64,000 nucleotides of DNA from Cornus controversa (Eukaryota > Streptophyta > Magnoliopsida > Cornales > Cornaceae), in the NCBI GenBank assembly GCA_026545225.1, contig CM048849.1, positions 31,134,336 to 31,198,335 of the forward strand, in the 5' to 3' direction. Below, piece after piece: positions 32,103 to 43,068 of the stretch; the stretch's first letter is position 1; every line of letters starts with the position of its first letter. The position numbers were made by a program, and so were the translations under genes. The notes beneath the pieces are model-generated. The model was not told the origin of the DNA and made no database searches. It worked only from the letters and a program-made list of their open reading frames with translations.

Positions 32103-34603
32103 TATAGAGACCAGGTCCAATTTTGACCGATTTCCATTTTTCAGCATCATTTTTGCCCTAATTGCATTTTAAAATTTTGACATATTTTAACTGTGGGAAA
32201 CATGTTTGGGGAGTTGTATTAAGGTTTTGAAAATATTTAGAGAAGTTAGACTCTTTGGGTTAACGGGGCCCCAGGATGAGGTCCAGGTGGGCCTAGGAAT
32301 CTGAATTTTTTTTGAAAAAATATGATTTTTGGTTATGGACCAAATGAAATTTTTAGAGAGTTAAGAAAGTAATTTTGGAGTCATAGCTGCTTTCAAAATA
32401 AAATAAAAAATGAAGGTCTGGAGGGTACGTTAAGTAACTCGGGGGCGTTTCGGTCATTTTGCACCCCAAGGAGATATAAATATTTAGGAGGGGTTGAGAT
32501 ATTTTATTTTACAACTATCTCTCTCTCTCTAACTCTTCCAATTCATCTCTCTCCCTTCTCTCTACATTTTGAAAGGCTTAGGCTTTGATTTGGAAGACGC
32601 TGAAGGCAAAGAGATTGCTCTACTTAGTGAAGGCTATGGATTGGACCGAATAAAGTCCACATTTGGAAAGATAGAAAAGGCTGAAAGTTTGGAACTTGGC
32701 TTCCAAGACTTGATATTTGAGGTCGGGGTGTGAATCTCTTCTCTATTTTGATTCTATAGGTCACATACTTGTTACATGAAATTTTTATGGAATTTTGTGC
32801 AAATTGTGATTCTTCTTGTATATAATTAGGTTGTTTAACATGTTCTAAGTTGAATTTATATGATGAGCATGTATTGAATGCCAATTTGAATTCATGTTGA
32901 ATTATTGTACTCATTGCATTGTAGATGGAATTTGAGTTCATTTGAGAAGTCTTGTGAGAATTATATATGAAATAAGATTTTCTAAAATGCATTGTGTGAT
33001 TTCCATGAAATGAGTATTCTCATTGTGACAAGCTTGAGATGGGATTGGTATGCATAATCTTGATATATGTTATGCATTTGGTGAAAATCATTATAATTGT
33101 GAATTATGTGCATTTTTGTAATAAGTGTACATTATGTGGAAATGTGTGGTTTTTGGGGCATGTGTGAGAATTAAGAAGGGCCCAGAGCCCTAGGGTGCAA
33201 GACCCAAAACTTGGCCAAGCTGATGTTGCTTCTGTCGGGTTAGCAACCCGTAGAGCGTAAACAGAGTTTGTGGTTTTGAAGAAACCCTTACTATGGAATT
33301 GTGACAGTCAAAAGTCCTCAATTGAATTGACTTCCGTATACGTGGTGTGAGTTTATTTGAGATTAATGATTTATCTTAAATGGTGTTTGCATTGAAATGT
33401 GAAGCATCACTCATGATTTTCAAAAATCTAAATGTTTTAAGTGTAAAAAGCATGAATACTTGTCATGTAGAGACTTCATATGCATTCATGCATGGCTGCC
33501 TAAGTTAAAGTAGAGTCAGGTGGATCATTCCTACTAGGCGTACCTCACCCCCCTCCCCCAAATTTTTTTTCAGATAAAGCTCCCATGGAGGACGATGCAT
33601 AGAACACTAGAGAGGATTGTGCTTCTTTTAGACTTCTTTTGAGATGTAGATAGTTGTCCATACCGACTTGTGGGATATGGACTAGTTTTCTTTGGACGTA
33701 TTGTATATACATTTAAGTTGTCTTAATATATTTGGATTTCAAAGGTAATGTGGCACATGCAAACTTTTGAGTAAATGAATGTGTATATGACTTATGTATG
33801 ACTTTTGGAACATGAATGGAGAACGTTTGGTTTAGACCCTATAGTTTACAATTTTTGGACATAATCACTTGGAGAATCTATGTATGTGTTTGGATCATGT
33901 TGTATGTGTTGTGAACTATTTAGAATGTTTAGAATCCTTTAAAGAATGTATGGGTATTGAAGAATGAGGAATTGGTATGAAAATGCTCCTTTTTGTAAAA
34001 ATGCAGGATTTCTACTGAGGAAGTTTCAATTGTGTGAAATACCCTTTTCGCATGATCAAAATATCTAGATTCTGCAAAATGAGAGGTTCGATTAATCCAA
34101 AAATACAGGATTTCTACTGAGGAAGTTTCGATTGTGCGAAATACCCTTTTCGCATGATCGAAACATTTTGATTATGCGAAATACCCTTTTCACATGATCA
34201 AAATATCTCGATTGTGCAAAATGAGAGATTCGATTAATTGAAAAGTTGCAAAGTTTTGAGGTGGTGAAAGTCCCGAATGACAAAAATTTTCGATGGTACT
34301 TCGATAGTACTTTGTATAATCGAACATTTCAATTGTGTGAAAATGGAACTTCGATCAATCGAAATGCACATTTCGATTATACAAAATGCCCCTTTCGATT
34401 ATGCGAAAATGGTGACTAGTAACTAGTGTGGTGCAAGTGTGGCCATGTGTGGGGTCTTAGCGAGGGGTTAATGTTGGGACGTATGTAGACATACATATGC
34501 ATATAAACACGCTTCCGCATTGAGTTAGAGGTTGAAGAAATTCATTAGGGTTTAATAAATCTATTCACCCTTGTTTTCGAAAGACGAAAATTGGGGCGTG
34601 ACA
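32103..34603 (+). repeat. Tekay-family LTR, about 2.5 kb
   Basis: The start TATAGAGACCAGGTCC aligns with the family start TGTAATGACCGGGAC, and the end is TTGGGGCGTGACA. A primer-binding-like TGATATCAATGAGC follows at 34,620-34,633, so this is a 5' LTR. Its word cluster (about 34,020-34,420) uses TTTCGATTATGCGAAA-type words instead of GATGCATC. No flanking target duplication could be read. Confidence 0.78.
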
Positions 34604-34619
34604 GCTCAGTTTCGAAGCA

Positions 34620-34633
34620 TGATATCAATGAGC
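34620..34633 (+). other. primer-binding-site-like sequence
   Basis: TGATATCAATGAGC, 16 bases past the LTR end, resembles the tRNA-Met site. Degenerate. Confidence 0.45.
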
Positions 34634-34884
34634 TATTGTGACTAGGAGTGTCGCCTTCCAGCAAATGGGCCTAGAACCAGAGCGCGTCACGCCTACCACC
34701 GAACCACTCATAATCTTCGACGGTAAGCAAGTGACTCCACTAGAGGTTGCGGAGCTCCCAGTTACTGTAGCCTCAAGAACACGGACTGAGGCCTTCATCA
34801 TTGTCGACTTCAGCTCTTTATAGAACATGATAATAGGAAGAGGCTGGATACACAGGATGCAAGGAGTCCCTTCAACGCTACACC

Positions 34885-35446
34885 TAGGGATGGCAATTTA
34901 CCCCACCTCGCCCCGCCCCGTTTAAAACCCGTTTATGAAACCATTTAAGAAAACAGGGTGGGGATGGGGTTAGGAAAAATAACCCATGTTTAAACGGGGC
35001 GGGGATGGAGTAAGACCCTACCCCGACTGGTACCCACCCCGTTTAAGTATATATATATTTATACTTATATGTATAATATATAAAGGAAATATTAATAATA
35101 TATGAAGGAAATATTAATATTATATATATCATATAACTATACAAGTTTATTATATTAGTAATGGATGACTCAATATTAGCCATTGTGTTGCATGTACCTA
35201 AATGTGTGTTTTTGGTGTATATGTATCAAAATATCATATTTATTATTACAAAAAATTTTGCATTAAAAAAAAATAATATAAACGAGGCGAGGTGGGGAAA
35301 GTTAAACGGTTATAGGAATGGGGAAGTCAAAACCAGCTCGGCCCGGCCCCGTTCATATACGGTTGAGGGGCGGGGACGGGGTAGCAAAGTTAAACGATTA
35401 CAGGGACGGGGAAGTCAAAACCCACCCCGCCCCGTTGCCATCCTTA
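34885..35446. mobile_element. hAT-like non-autonomous element inside the Tat element, 562 bp
   Basis: Ends TAGGGATGGCAA and TTGCCATCCTTA, with an 8-bp target duplication GCTACACC / GCTATACC (34,877-34,884 and 35,447-35,454; one mismatch). The subterminal parts carry CCCCGCCCCGTTTAAA and GGGGCGGGGA words in inverted arrangement. The centre is AT-rich. No transposase sequence, so it would have needed one from elsewhere. Confidence 0.9.
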
Positions 35447-35699
35447 GCTATACCAACTTATGAGGTGTATCGCGCCAAATGGGAAAGGCATAGTTAACAT
35501 CATAGGAGATTAGGTTGCTGCCAAAAGGTGTTATGCTCTTAAGTTGAAGGGAAAAGCAAGGCAGCAAGAACTGACTAAATAGCAATTACAGAACTCTCTG
35601 CCAAATGGCATTCCTCAGGAACAAAAAAAGGAAAGTCCAACCGAGAAACCGCTCGAGGAGGAAGAGATCATTCCTGGCAAAGATCCCACAAACTTAGGG

Positions 35700-36560
35700 A
35701 CCTCTTTATATCAAATAGACAAAGTGCAGTTGATACAACTGCTAAGAAAGAATGTTGATATTTTTGCTTGGGACCACAAGGACATGCCTGGTATAGATCC
35801 CTTAGTATCATGCTATATACTCAATGCCAACCCCAGCTTCCCACATGTCAAACAAAAGCAGAAATGATTCACCCCAGAAAAGAATCAGATCATCGCTTAA
35901 GAAGTAGATGGGCTCTTACAAGCAGCGTTCATCAGGGAAGGCCAGTTTCCAAACTGGCTCTCAAACGTAGTGATGGTTTAAAAAAAGAACTGCAAATGGA
36001 GGGTCTGCATAGATTTTACCAATCTAAATAAAGCATGGCCTAAGGATAGTTTCCCTTTGCCAAAAATTGATCAGATGGTCGATGTCGCGGTTGGGTACAA
36101 ACGGATGACATTCCTTGACGCGTACTCAGGATACAACTAGATCCCGATGAATTCGGCAGATCAAGAACAAACTTCCTTTATTATCAAAATGGGAACTTAC
36201 TGCTACAAGGTGATGTCGTTCGAACTAATAATGCAGGAGCAACTTACCAACAGTTGATCAAAAAAGACTTCAAAATTTTGATGGGCCAATTAGTTGAGGC
36301 ATATATAGATGATATGTTGGTAAAAAGTCCTAAGAGGGAAGATCACGTACAACATCTATAAGAAGTATTTGATACCCTAAGAAGCCATAATATAAGACTG
36401 AACCCATCAAAGTGCTCTTTTAGTGTTTCCTCAGGATAATTCCTTGGGTATATCGTGAACCGAACAGGGATAGAGGCGAGCCCAATTCAGGTGAAGGCCC
36501 TTCTCCAGAACAAGGAACCAAAGACTCACATGGATGTTTAGATCCTGATAGGATGCATTG
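35700..36560 (+). pseudogene. Tat pol: reverse transcriptase region
   Basis: Decayed reverse transcriptase blocks: DIFAWDHKDMPGI, KWRVCIDFTNLNKAWPKDSF, PLPKIDQMVD, MTFLDAYSGYN and a catalytic-box-like AYIDDMLVKS. The wording is typical of the Tat/Retand branch. Broken. Confidence 0.8.
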
Positions 36561-36599
36561 CCAGTCTGAGAAGATTTATCTCTCGGCTGTCAGACAAGT

Positions 36600-37470
36600 G
36601 TAAACCTTTCTTCAAGGCCATTCGATTGAAAGGAAGAGAAATATGGGGGCTGAGCAGAGTGAAGCCTTGGCAAGGCTAAAACAGTATCTAATCCAACTAC
36701 TAATGCTCTCTACACCTGATGTTGGAGAAACTCTATACTTATATCTCGCGATATCCCGAATGGTCACCAACGTCATCTTGATCAGAAAACTTGACAAGAA
36801 ACAATACCCAGTGTTCTACTTATGCAAGACTATGGCTGAGGCAGAACAAAGATACTCAAAGATGGAGAAGGTTATACTAGCCCTAGTCCAGGCAAAAAGG
36901 AAGCTTCAACATTACTTTGAGGCTCACCTGATCACTGTCCTAACTAAACTCCCGATCAAAGCGATCCTTCATAAGCTTGATCAGTTGGGAAGAGTACCTA
37001 AATGGGCAATAGAGTTGGGTGCCTACGAAATAACCTACGAACCTCTGACCGCCATAAAAGGACAGGCAGTTACAGACTTCTTGCTAGAATACGAACTCGA
37101 AAGTGACGACAAAATAAAACTTCAATCCCATCCTGAATGGAGACTATTTGTCGACAGGTCGTCAACATGAACAGGGTCAAGTGTCAGTGTGGAGATCCAG
37201 ACCCCAGATAGAACAGCCCTACAATAGGTAATCCCCCTGGAATTCCCCGCATCAAACAATGAAGTTGAGTATGAAGCTCTCTTAGAAGGACTGAGATTGG
37301 CGCAAACACTTCAGGTAAAAAACTTACAAGTTTTTGGTGACTCTTAGTGAATTATGAAATAAGTCAGTGGAGACTTCCTGCCAAAAGATGATCGGATGAA
37401 AGCCTACAAAAATCTGGTGCAAAAGCTGTTAAGGGGTTCGATCAAGTCAGAATCTCCCAAATCTCTAGGG
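36600..37470 (+). pseudogene. Tat pol: two RNase H regions
   Basis: The first RNase H shows LKQYLIQLLMLSTP, LYLYLAISRMVTNVILI, PVFYLCKTMAEAEQRYSKME and LHKLDQLGRVPKWAIELGAY. The second begins around EWRLFVDRSST and continues with NNEVEYEALLEGLRLAQ, the extra archaeal/host-type RNase H known in the Tat lineage. Broken. Confidence 0.8.
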
Positions 37471-37739
37471 ATATGAACATAAACGCCAACAAGCTTGCAT
37501 TTTCGGCCTCAGCGGCCTATCCGGATCTGATCAAAATAGCTCTAATCAAGACCTTGTAAGAACCTAGCACAAATCCCCAACAAGAGACACTAGTCGTACA
37601 GAACTAACTTAGTTGGATGGATCCCATCAAAGCCTATCTCGTAAATGGGGTGTTACTAGTTCAAAAGAGGAGGCACTAAGAGTTAGAATGAACTCTGCCA
37701 GGTAGTCCATGATCGGGGAACACCTTTATAGAAGGTCGT

Positions 37740-38500
37740 TCTTAGGGCCGTACTTGAGATGTGTGGCCCATGCGAAACCAAGGGAGGTACTCTCCAGAAT
37801 TCATGGAGGGGTATGTGGAAATCACTCAGGGGGACGTTCACTTGCCCATAAATTTCTTATAAAGGGATGTCAGGAAGTGTGACAAGTGCCAACGGCATGC
37901 CAGTATACCACATTAGCCCCTGGAAGATCTGACAATTATGGCCAGCCCCTGGCCATTCATAAAATAGGGGATGGATCAAGTAGGGCATCTCCCAACTACC
38001 CCCAACAACAAAAAGGACATACTCCTAGCCACCGACTACTTCACAAAGTGGGTTAAGGTGAAAGCGTATGCAACAATCACCCATGTTAAGGTCAAGAGCT
38101 TCATCTAAAACAATACCATCTACTAGTTTGGGTTACCAGAATCCATTATCATGGATAATGACACAAATTTCAATAACTAGCCGCTAGATAAGTTATTCAG
38201 AAAGTATAGGAATAACCAAAAGTTCTCTACTAGATCCTACCCACAGGGCAACGGCCAAGTAGAAATAACTAATCGGACCATCTTCAAATGTGTCTAAAAG
38301 AAGCTAGAGAAACATAAGGGCAGTTGGTTGAAACAACTACTCAACGTCCTCTGGGCATACTGAACGACTCTGAGGTGTTCGACCGGCGAGAGTCTGTTAT
38401 ACCTGGCGTACGATTCTGAAGCGAAAATACTAACCAAACTATCAACAACTCTGACCATCCGAACGGAGGTATTGGAAAGGGAGAAAAATGACCGGTTGTT
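37740..38500 (+). pseudogene. Tat pol: integrase region
   Basis: Recognisable wording includes HGGVCGNHSGGRSLAHK (zinc-binding part), DYFTKWVKVKAYA and ESIIMDNDTNFNN (core), and QGNGQVEITNRTIF. Broken. Confidence 0.7.
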
Positions 38501-38907
38501 AGAAGAAACCTGGACCTCCTAGAAAAGAAGAGGGAGGAAGCCCAAATAAGACTTGTTTCCTACCAAAGGATAGTAAAGAACAGCTATGACAAAAAGGTGA
38601 AATATCAAGCGTTTATCCTTAAGGACTGGGTGCTACAAAGAGTCCCGATAACATAAAGGAATAAAATACTAGAAAATTTGAAAAGTGGGAAGGCCCGTAC
38701 GAAGTCACTGAGGTGATCAGAAAGGACACATACAGGCTTTGCAGAGTTAGCGATGTAGAAGCAATTTACAAACCCTGGAATGCAACCCATTAAAAAAAGT
38801 ACTATATGTAAATTCTAGCATCTTTTAATTATGTTTTTCCTTTTCGATAGACTATCTTCTGATTCTCAGAGAGATACGAAAGGAATCAATAAAGAATGCA
38901 TATTTTC

Positions 38908-38908
38908 A

Positions 38909-38956
<48 letters not shown>

Positions 38957-38962
38957 GTATAT
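38908..38962. repeat. TA/TATG microsatellite
   Basis: (TA)n with regularly spaced TATG interruptions, downstream of the Tat integrase. The short open frame across it is an artefact. Confidence 0.9.
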
Positions 38963-39479
38963 CGCTATCAAAAGGAAATAGGACATGATCCCACATCGAA
39001 CAAAATACTTCATACTTCATACTAAATAAAGTATAGAATAGAAGTCCTACAGTCGCAGCAAGGCATGATCACTGTGTAAGCTTGAAATACACAGCGACAA
39101 TGCCTTGATCTCTTTTCTTTTTTAGCCTTTACTTCAAGGGCTCTTTAGCCTCTAAGGCCACCTTGGCGTATTTTGCAAAAGTGATTCCCAATGTTCTTTA
39201 AGAAATAAAAGGAAAATTTTCATATTAAGAAAATCTGGAATTTAAGTACGGGTAATCTAGCTCCACTACCTTTTTTGGAATGGATTCACCTTCCATATAA
39301 TTGGCCTCAAATCTAATGAGAGCTATTTTTTTGAGTTGGTCATTATGAATATATGTATGGACAAAATCTTATGTCAGATAAAATTCCTTGTCTTTTACTG
39401 TACAAAAAAGGAAACAAAGCCCTTAAGGGCACAACGTAGGCATGGAACGGTGCAAAAGAGCTAAAATGCGTCGTTACAT

Positions 39480-40170
39480 GTCCAAGCCTAATTTTATTCC
39501 AATGACAATGACCAACTTCCTAAATCAAAGATAATATCTTAAACAACTGATTGCTTATTAAATATAAGGTCTTAAATGACTGTTCACTTAAAATAGGCCA
39601 TTGGCCCAAATCAATCTAAGGTCTTAAACGACCGATCGCTTATCAAAGCTAAGGTCTTAAACGATCGATCGCTTAAAATAGGCCTTTGACCCAAGTCAAT
39701 CTAAGGTCTTAAATGACTGATCGCTTATCAAAGCTAAGGTCTTAAATGACCGATTGCTTAAAATAGGCCCTTAGCCCAAATTAAGCTAAAGTCTTAAATG
39801 ACCGATCACTTATCAAAACTAAGATTTTAAAATAACCAATTGTTCATCAAAGTTAAGGTATTAAATGATCAATCGCTTATCAAAGCTAAGGTTTTAGAAT
39901 AACCAATCGTTCATCAAAGCTAAGGTCTTAAATGACCGATCACTTATCAAAGCTAACGTCTTAAATGACCGATCGATTATCAAAGCTAAGGTCTTAAATA
40001 ACTGATCGCTTAAAATAGGCCATTGGCCGAAATCATGCTAAGGTCTTAAATGATCGATTGCTTATCAAAGATAAGGTCTGAACGACTGACTACTTAAAAA
40101 AGGAAAGAGGCCCTTGGCCCAAATTCATCTAATGTCTTAAATGACTTATCATTTATCAATGCCAAGGTCA
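39480..40170. repeat. tandem array in the Tat 3' untranslated region
   Basis: The core unit is about 33 bp, carrying AAGGTCTTAAATGACCGATC followed by GCTTATCAAAGCT. It alternates irregularly with a longer version, about 52 bp, that adds TTAAAATAGGCC and TTGGCCCAAATCAATCT. The units have drifted apart. It lies between pol and the antisense coding region. Confidence 0.85.
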
Positions 40171-40499
40171 ACGCGATCGATTGCACAATTCAATGGAGAA
40201 AATTAGACCCATCTGGCCAAAGCAAGTATCAACACAAGCATTCATCAAAGACGTCAATCCATATCTCAAGGTTTGCAATAAGAGAAAAAATTGTATTATT
40301 AAAAAAAAGTGTTCGTTACAAAAAAAGACACAAGTGTGCCCTTGGAACGAAAATCTCTCTTTGAGCATTACAAGAAAAAAGAAAATAAAGAGATCAACCC
40401 TGAAGAGCTGCCCCATCCTTTTTACTGAATTATCGGTCAAAGGAATCTACAATCAAAGTACCCTACTTAGTTGGGGGCACCACTTCCATAGGAGGTTGA

Positions 40500-42370
40500 T
40501 CAGCAGAGATGGAGGCATTTGGGACAGCAGCCATAGAGGCAGAAAGAGTAGCTAAAGGGATGACAACTAAACGAGAAGTAGAACTTAAGCTCTTCAGAAA
40601 GTTTACAAATAAGCGCTAGTAGGGGAAATTCTGTGGTCCCCAAATGAGTCGATAGGTTGTTTAGCATCAAACTCATCCAGGTCAGCATAATTCCATTCAA
40701 CTTTAGGTTTCTCTCCTTGTTCAAAGCCATAATGGAAGCTATCAGCAATTTCAAGGCTGGGATCTTCAAGAACCTTTGATACATCTCAAGGCCCCCACCT
40801 TTGCAAACTTGAAGCATGGCCGCAGGTTCAGCAGCCTTCTTCTTTTCAGCTAGGGACTTCGTTAGGAATTTCACCTTCTCCTCAAACCTTTCGGCCTTTT
40901 ATCCATTCAGATGTTCGACCTCCAGAGCTTTGTAGAGGGAGAAAGTCATATATGCACTTTGTATAACAGAAAACAAGCTGAGTTAAAAACAAATGCATCA
41001 AGAAAGATGAACAAATAAAAGAATTGGGGAGGGAATAAATCTCCATGGCATGAAAAGGTGCATTTGCAAGGAGCTCATCTCTGTTGGTTCCTTGTTGGTG
41101 AAGCTCATCCCTAGGTGGCCATATCCCATAGGCAAGAACCCCCATCCCTTCATAATTAAGGGCAGCATAGTCCCCCATCATCAGATAAAATCCATCAGAC
41201 CTCTTCAAGTCTGGGATCCATGGGTCAGAAAAGCTAATGAATGACTCATCAGTTGTGTCACCGGTAGAACCAAATAAGGTCAGGGCAAAGGAACACTAGC
41301 CATTCATGGTGCTCGCCATTAACTTCTGGCGCTTAAGAGCCAGAGCAGCACTAGAAGATACCCTCTTCTAAGGAAAAGAAGGAATAACATCTTTGTCTTT
41401 CTACCCCTCAACAGCTTTTGCCTTAGTAGAACCAGAAATACCCCTTCTAGTCCTAGGCTCTGGTAGTTCCATCTCAGTGTCCGAAGTTGGGTACAAACGA
41501 GAAGAATCAACGTATGTAACACCAGCGTTAACTCAAAGTTGCCCATGAGACACATATTTGCTCGCTGAAAGACGAAGGGTCAACACATTTTCTTGTAGAT
41601 AAGTAATTCGTTCATTTGTATAACAAAGAATAACAGAGCAAGATTACGTAATGCATAAAATCTTAGCAAAAAGAAGAAGAAACATTAAAGACTTGCCAGA
41701 AAAAGAAAACTGAGGAATCACAGCTTGGCCGAAAGCACTAGGAATGGGGAATTTTTGGGCCACTCTGACATTCCAATGCCCCTTCACAAGAACTAATTTC
41801 TCTTTCCATAACTTATCAAAAGTGGAAAGGTCATAACACAATCTCCTATCCTCATTACTAGGGATCAGGTGGTAACGGCTGTCTTATGATACCCTATGAA
41901 GAGAGTAACAGAATAGAAGATCGTTCAGGTTCAGGTCAAGTTTGTGGAGGTGGTTCAAAGAGAGCATGCAAGAAATGATTTTCAAAAATTAGGGTTTAAC
42001 TGGAGCATGTGAGATTTAACTTGTACAAAGCGAAACTAGAAAGATGAGGAAGAGGAAATGTGAAAGCTTTCAGATGGGAAACTGAGAAAATGACTTCTCC
42101 ATCCTTAACTCATTCTCCAGTACTGTAATCAAAATCCAGAAGGTAACCTTCGATGGTAATCTCACTGGAGATCTTATATTCTTTTCTGACCTTATTAAAG
42201 TCAACTAACAGCCTTATCACCGGAGCGGCGGACATACCCTGATCAGATGTGACCACATCTCTAACCACTTTGGCAAGTGGGACAGTCTCTGTAACAAGTT
42301 GAGAGGAACTAAAGATAGCAATTTCTTAGTTATCAGAAAAGGTACAGTCGCTATCACTGGAAGACATTTT
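40500..42370 (-). pseudogene. antisense extra coding region of the Tat element
   Basis: Minus-strand coding-like blocks run from about 42,370 (MSSSDSDC) through VIRLLVDFNKVRKEYKI, HLKAFTFPLPHLSSFALYKL, RLCYDLSTFDKLWKEKLVLV and PIPSAFGQAVIPQFSFSGKS, to GFYLMMGDYAALNYEGMGVL near 41,140. The pattern resembles plant 'putative gypsy-type transposon' proteins, known as extra ORFs of Tat elements and sometimes antisense to pol. Several separate open stretches may reflect exons as well as decay. Function unknown. Confidence 0.5.
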
Positions 42371-42681
42371 TAGAAGAAAAAAGATATGAAAGTGAACAGA
42401 TGAAAGCTAACCTGAAGAGGCAAATCGACACCGAGAAAGTCAAGAAAGATGAATCTGAAAATCAAGTCAAGCAATCGTAGAAGATTTGTGGATGAAAAAT
42501 AATAAGTATGATCATAAAATGAAAAAGAAGAAGCGTGAAGAAAGAAACTTACGTGTTATGCGTCGTCGTTAACAGCCAGCATTAAATGACGAACCTCAAT
42601 GCAAATAAAGAAATCATGATAAAACCCAATTGAATCCCCTCCATTATGACAATCTTCACCACTAAAAGGAATTGGGGGCAA

Positions 42682-43068
42682 TGTGTAGGGCTTGAATTAT
42701 CACCTGGTTCAATGGGCTGAACTAGTACAGAGAATGGACCAGGCCAACGTCGACTTAAGCCCATGTATCAGCAAAAAGCCTAAACGGGTTGGGTCATTAA
42801 TTATTAAGAGCCTAGTTGCCTCACCCCAAAGCTAAAAAGTCCAAATCAAAAGTAGACTTATAACTCAAAAAGGAATCCAAATTTCTTAAGCGAAAAGTTA
42901 TGTCAACAAGGAAATTCAAGTCCTAAAAGGATTTGAATTCCTACTTGTATAAATATTTGTGAAATTATCAATGAAAAATATCATCGAATCCACCTTTAGC
43001 AATATCTTTTCTCTCTCTTTAAAAATGTTCTATTCATTATTTTTAGGTGTGCATTGATTTGTTTGACA
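42682..43068 (+). repeat. Tat 3' LTR
   Basis: Starts TGTGTAGGGCTTG directly after the purine-rich tract AAGGAATTGGGGGCA (42,666-42,680). It contains a TATAAATA box near 42,950 and ends near TTTGACA. The right end is approximate. No partner LTR was seen in the window. Confidence 0.6.

Larger units (their letters stand above)
34640..43068 (+). mobile_element. Tat-lineage Ty3/Gypsy element
   Basis: Fossil element without a visible 5' LTR. Parts: protease end (about 34,640-34,885 and beyond the hAT insertion), reverse transcriptase about 35,700-36,560, RNase H about 36,600-37,170, a second RNase H-like region about 37,150-37,470, integrase about 37,740-38,500, a (TA)n run, a tandem array at 39,480-40,170, an antisense coding region about 40,500-42,370, a purine-rich tract at 42,666-42,680 and the 3' LTR 42,682-43,068. 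Two consecutive RNase H regions, 3' tandem repeats and an extra antisense ORF are features reported for the Tat/Ogre lineage. It looks broken, with well over ten breaks. Confidence 0.85.

Noticed and set aside
32103-34603. Simple solo-LTR insertion
   Set aside because: No target duplication was found, and a primer-binding-like site follows, so it is more likely the 5' LTR of a rearranged element.
38831-39025. Small open frame with IYIYICIYIYMY
   Set aside because: Translation of a TA/TATG microsatellite.
39480-40170. Possible CRISPR array
   Set aside because: The units vary in length, lack unique spacers and sit in a plant Tat element; this is a tandem array.
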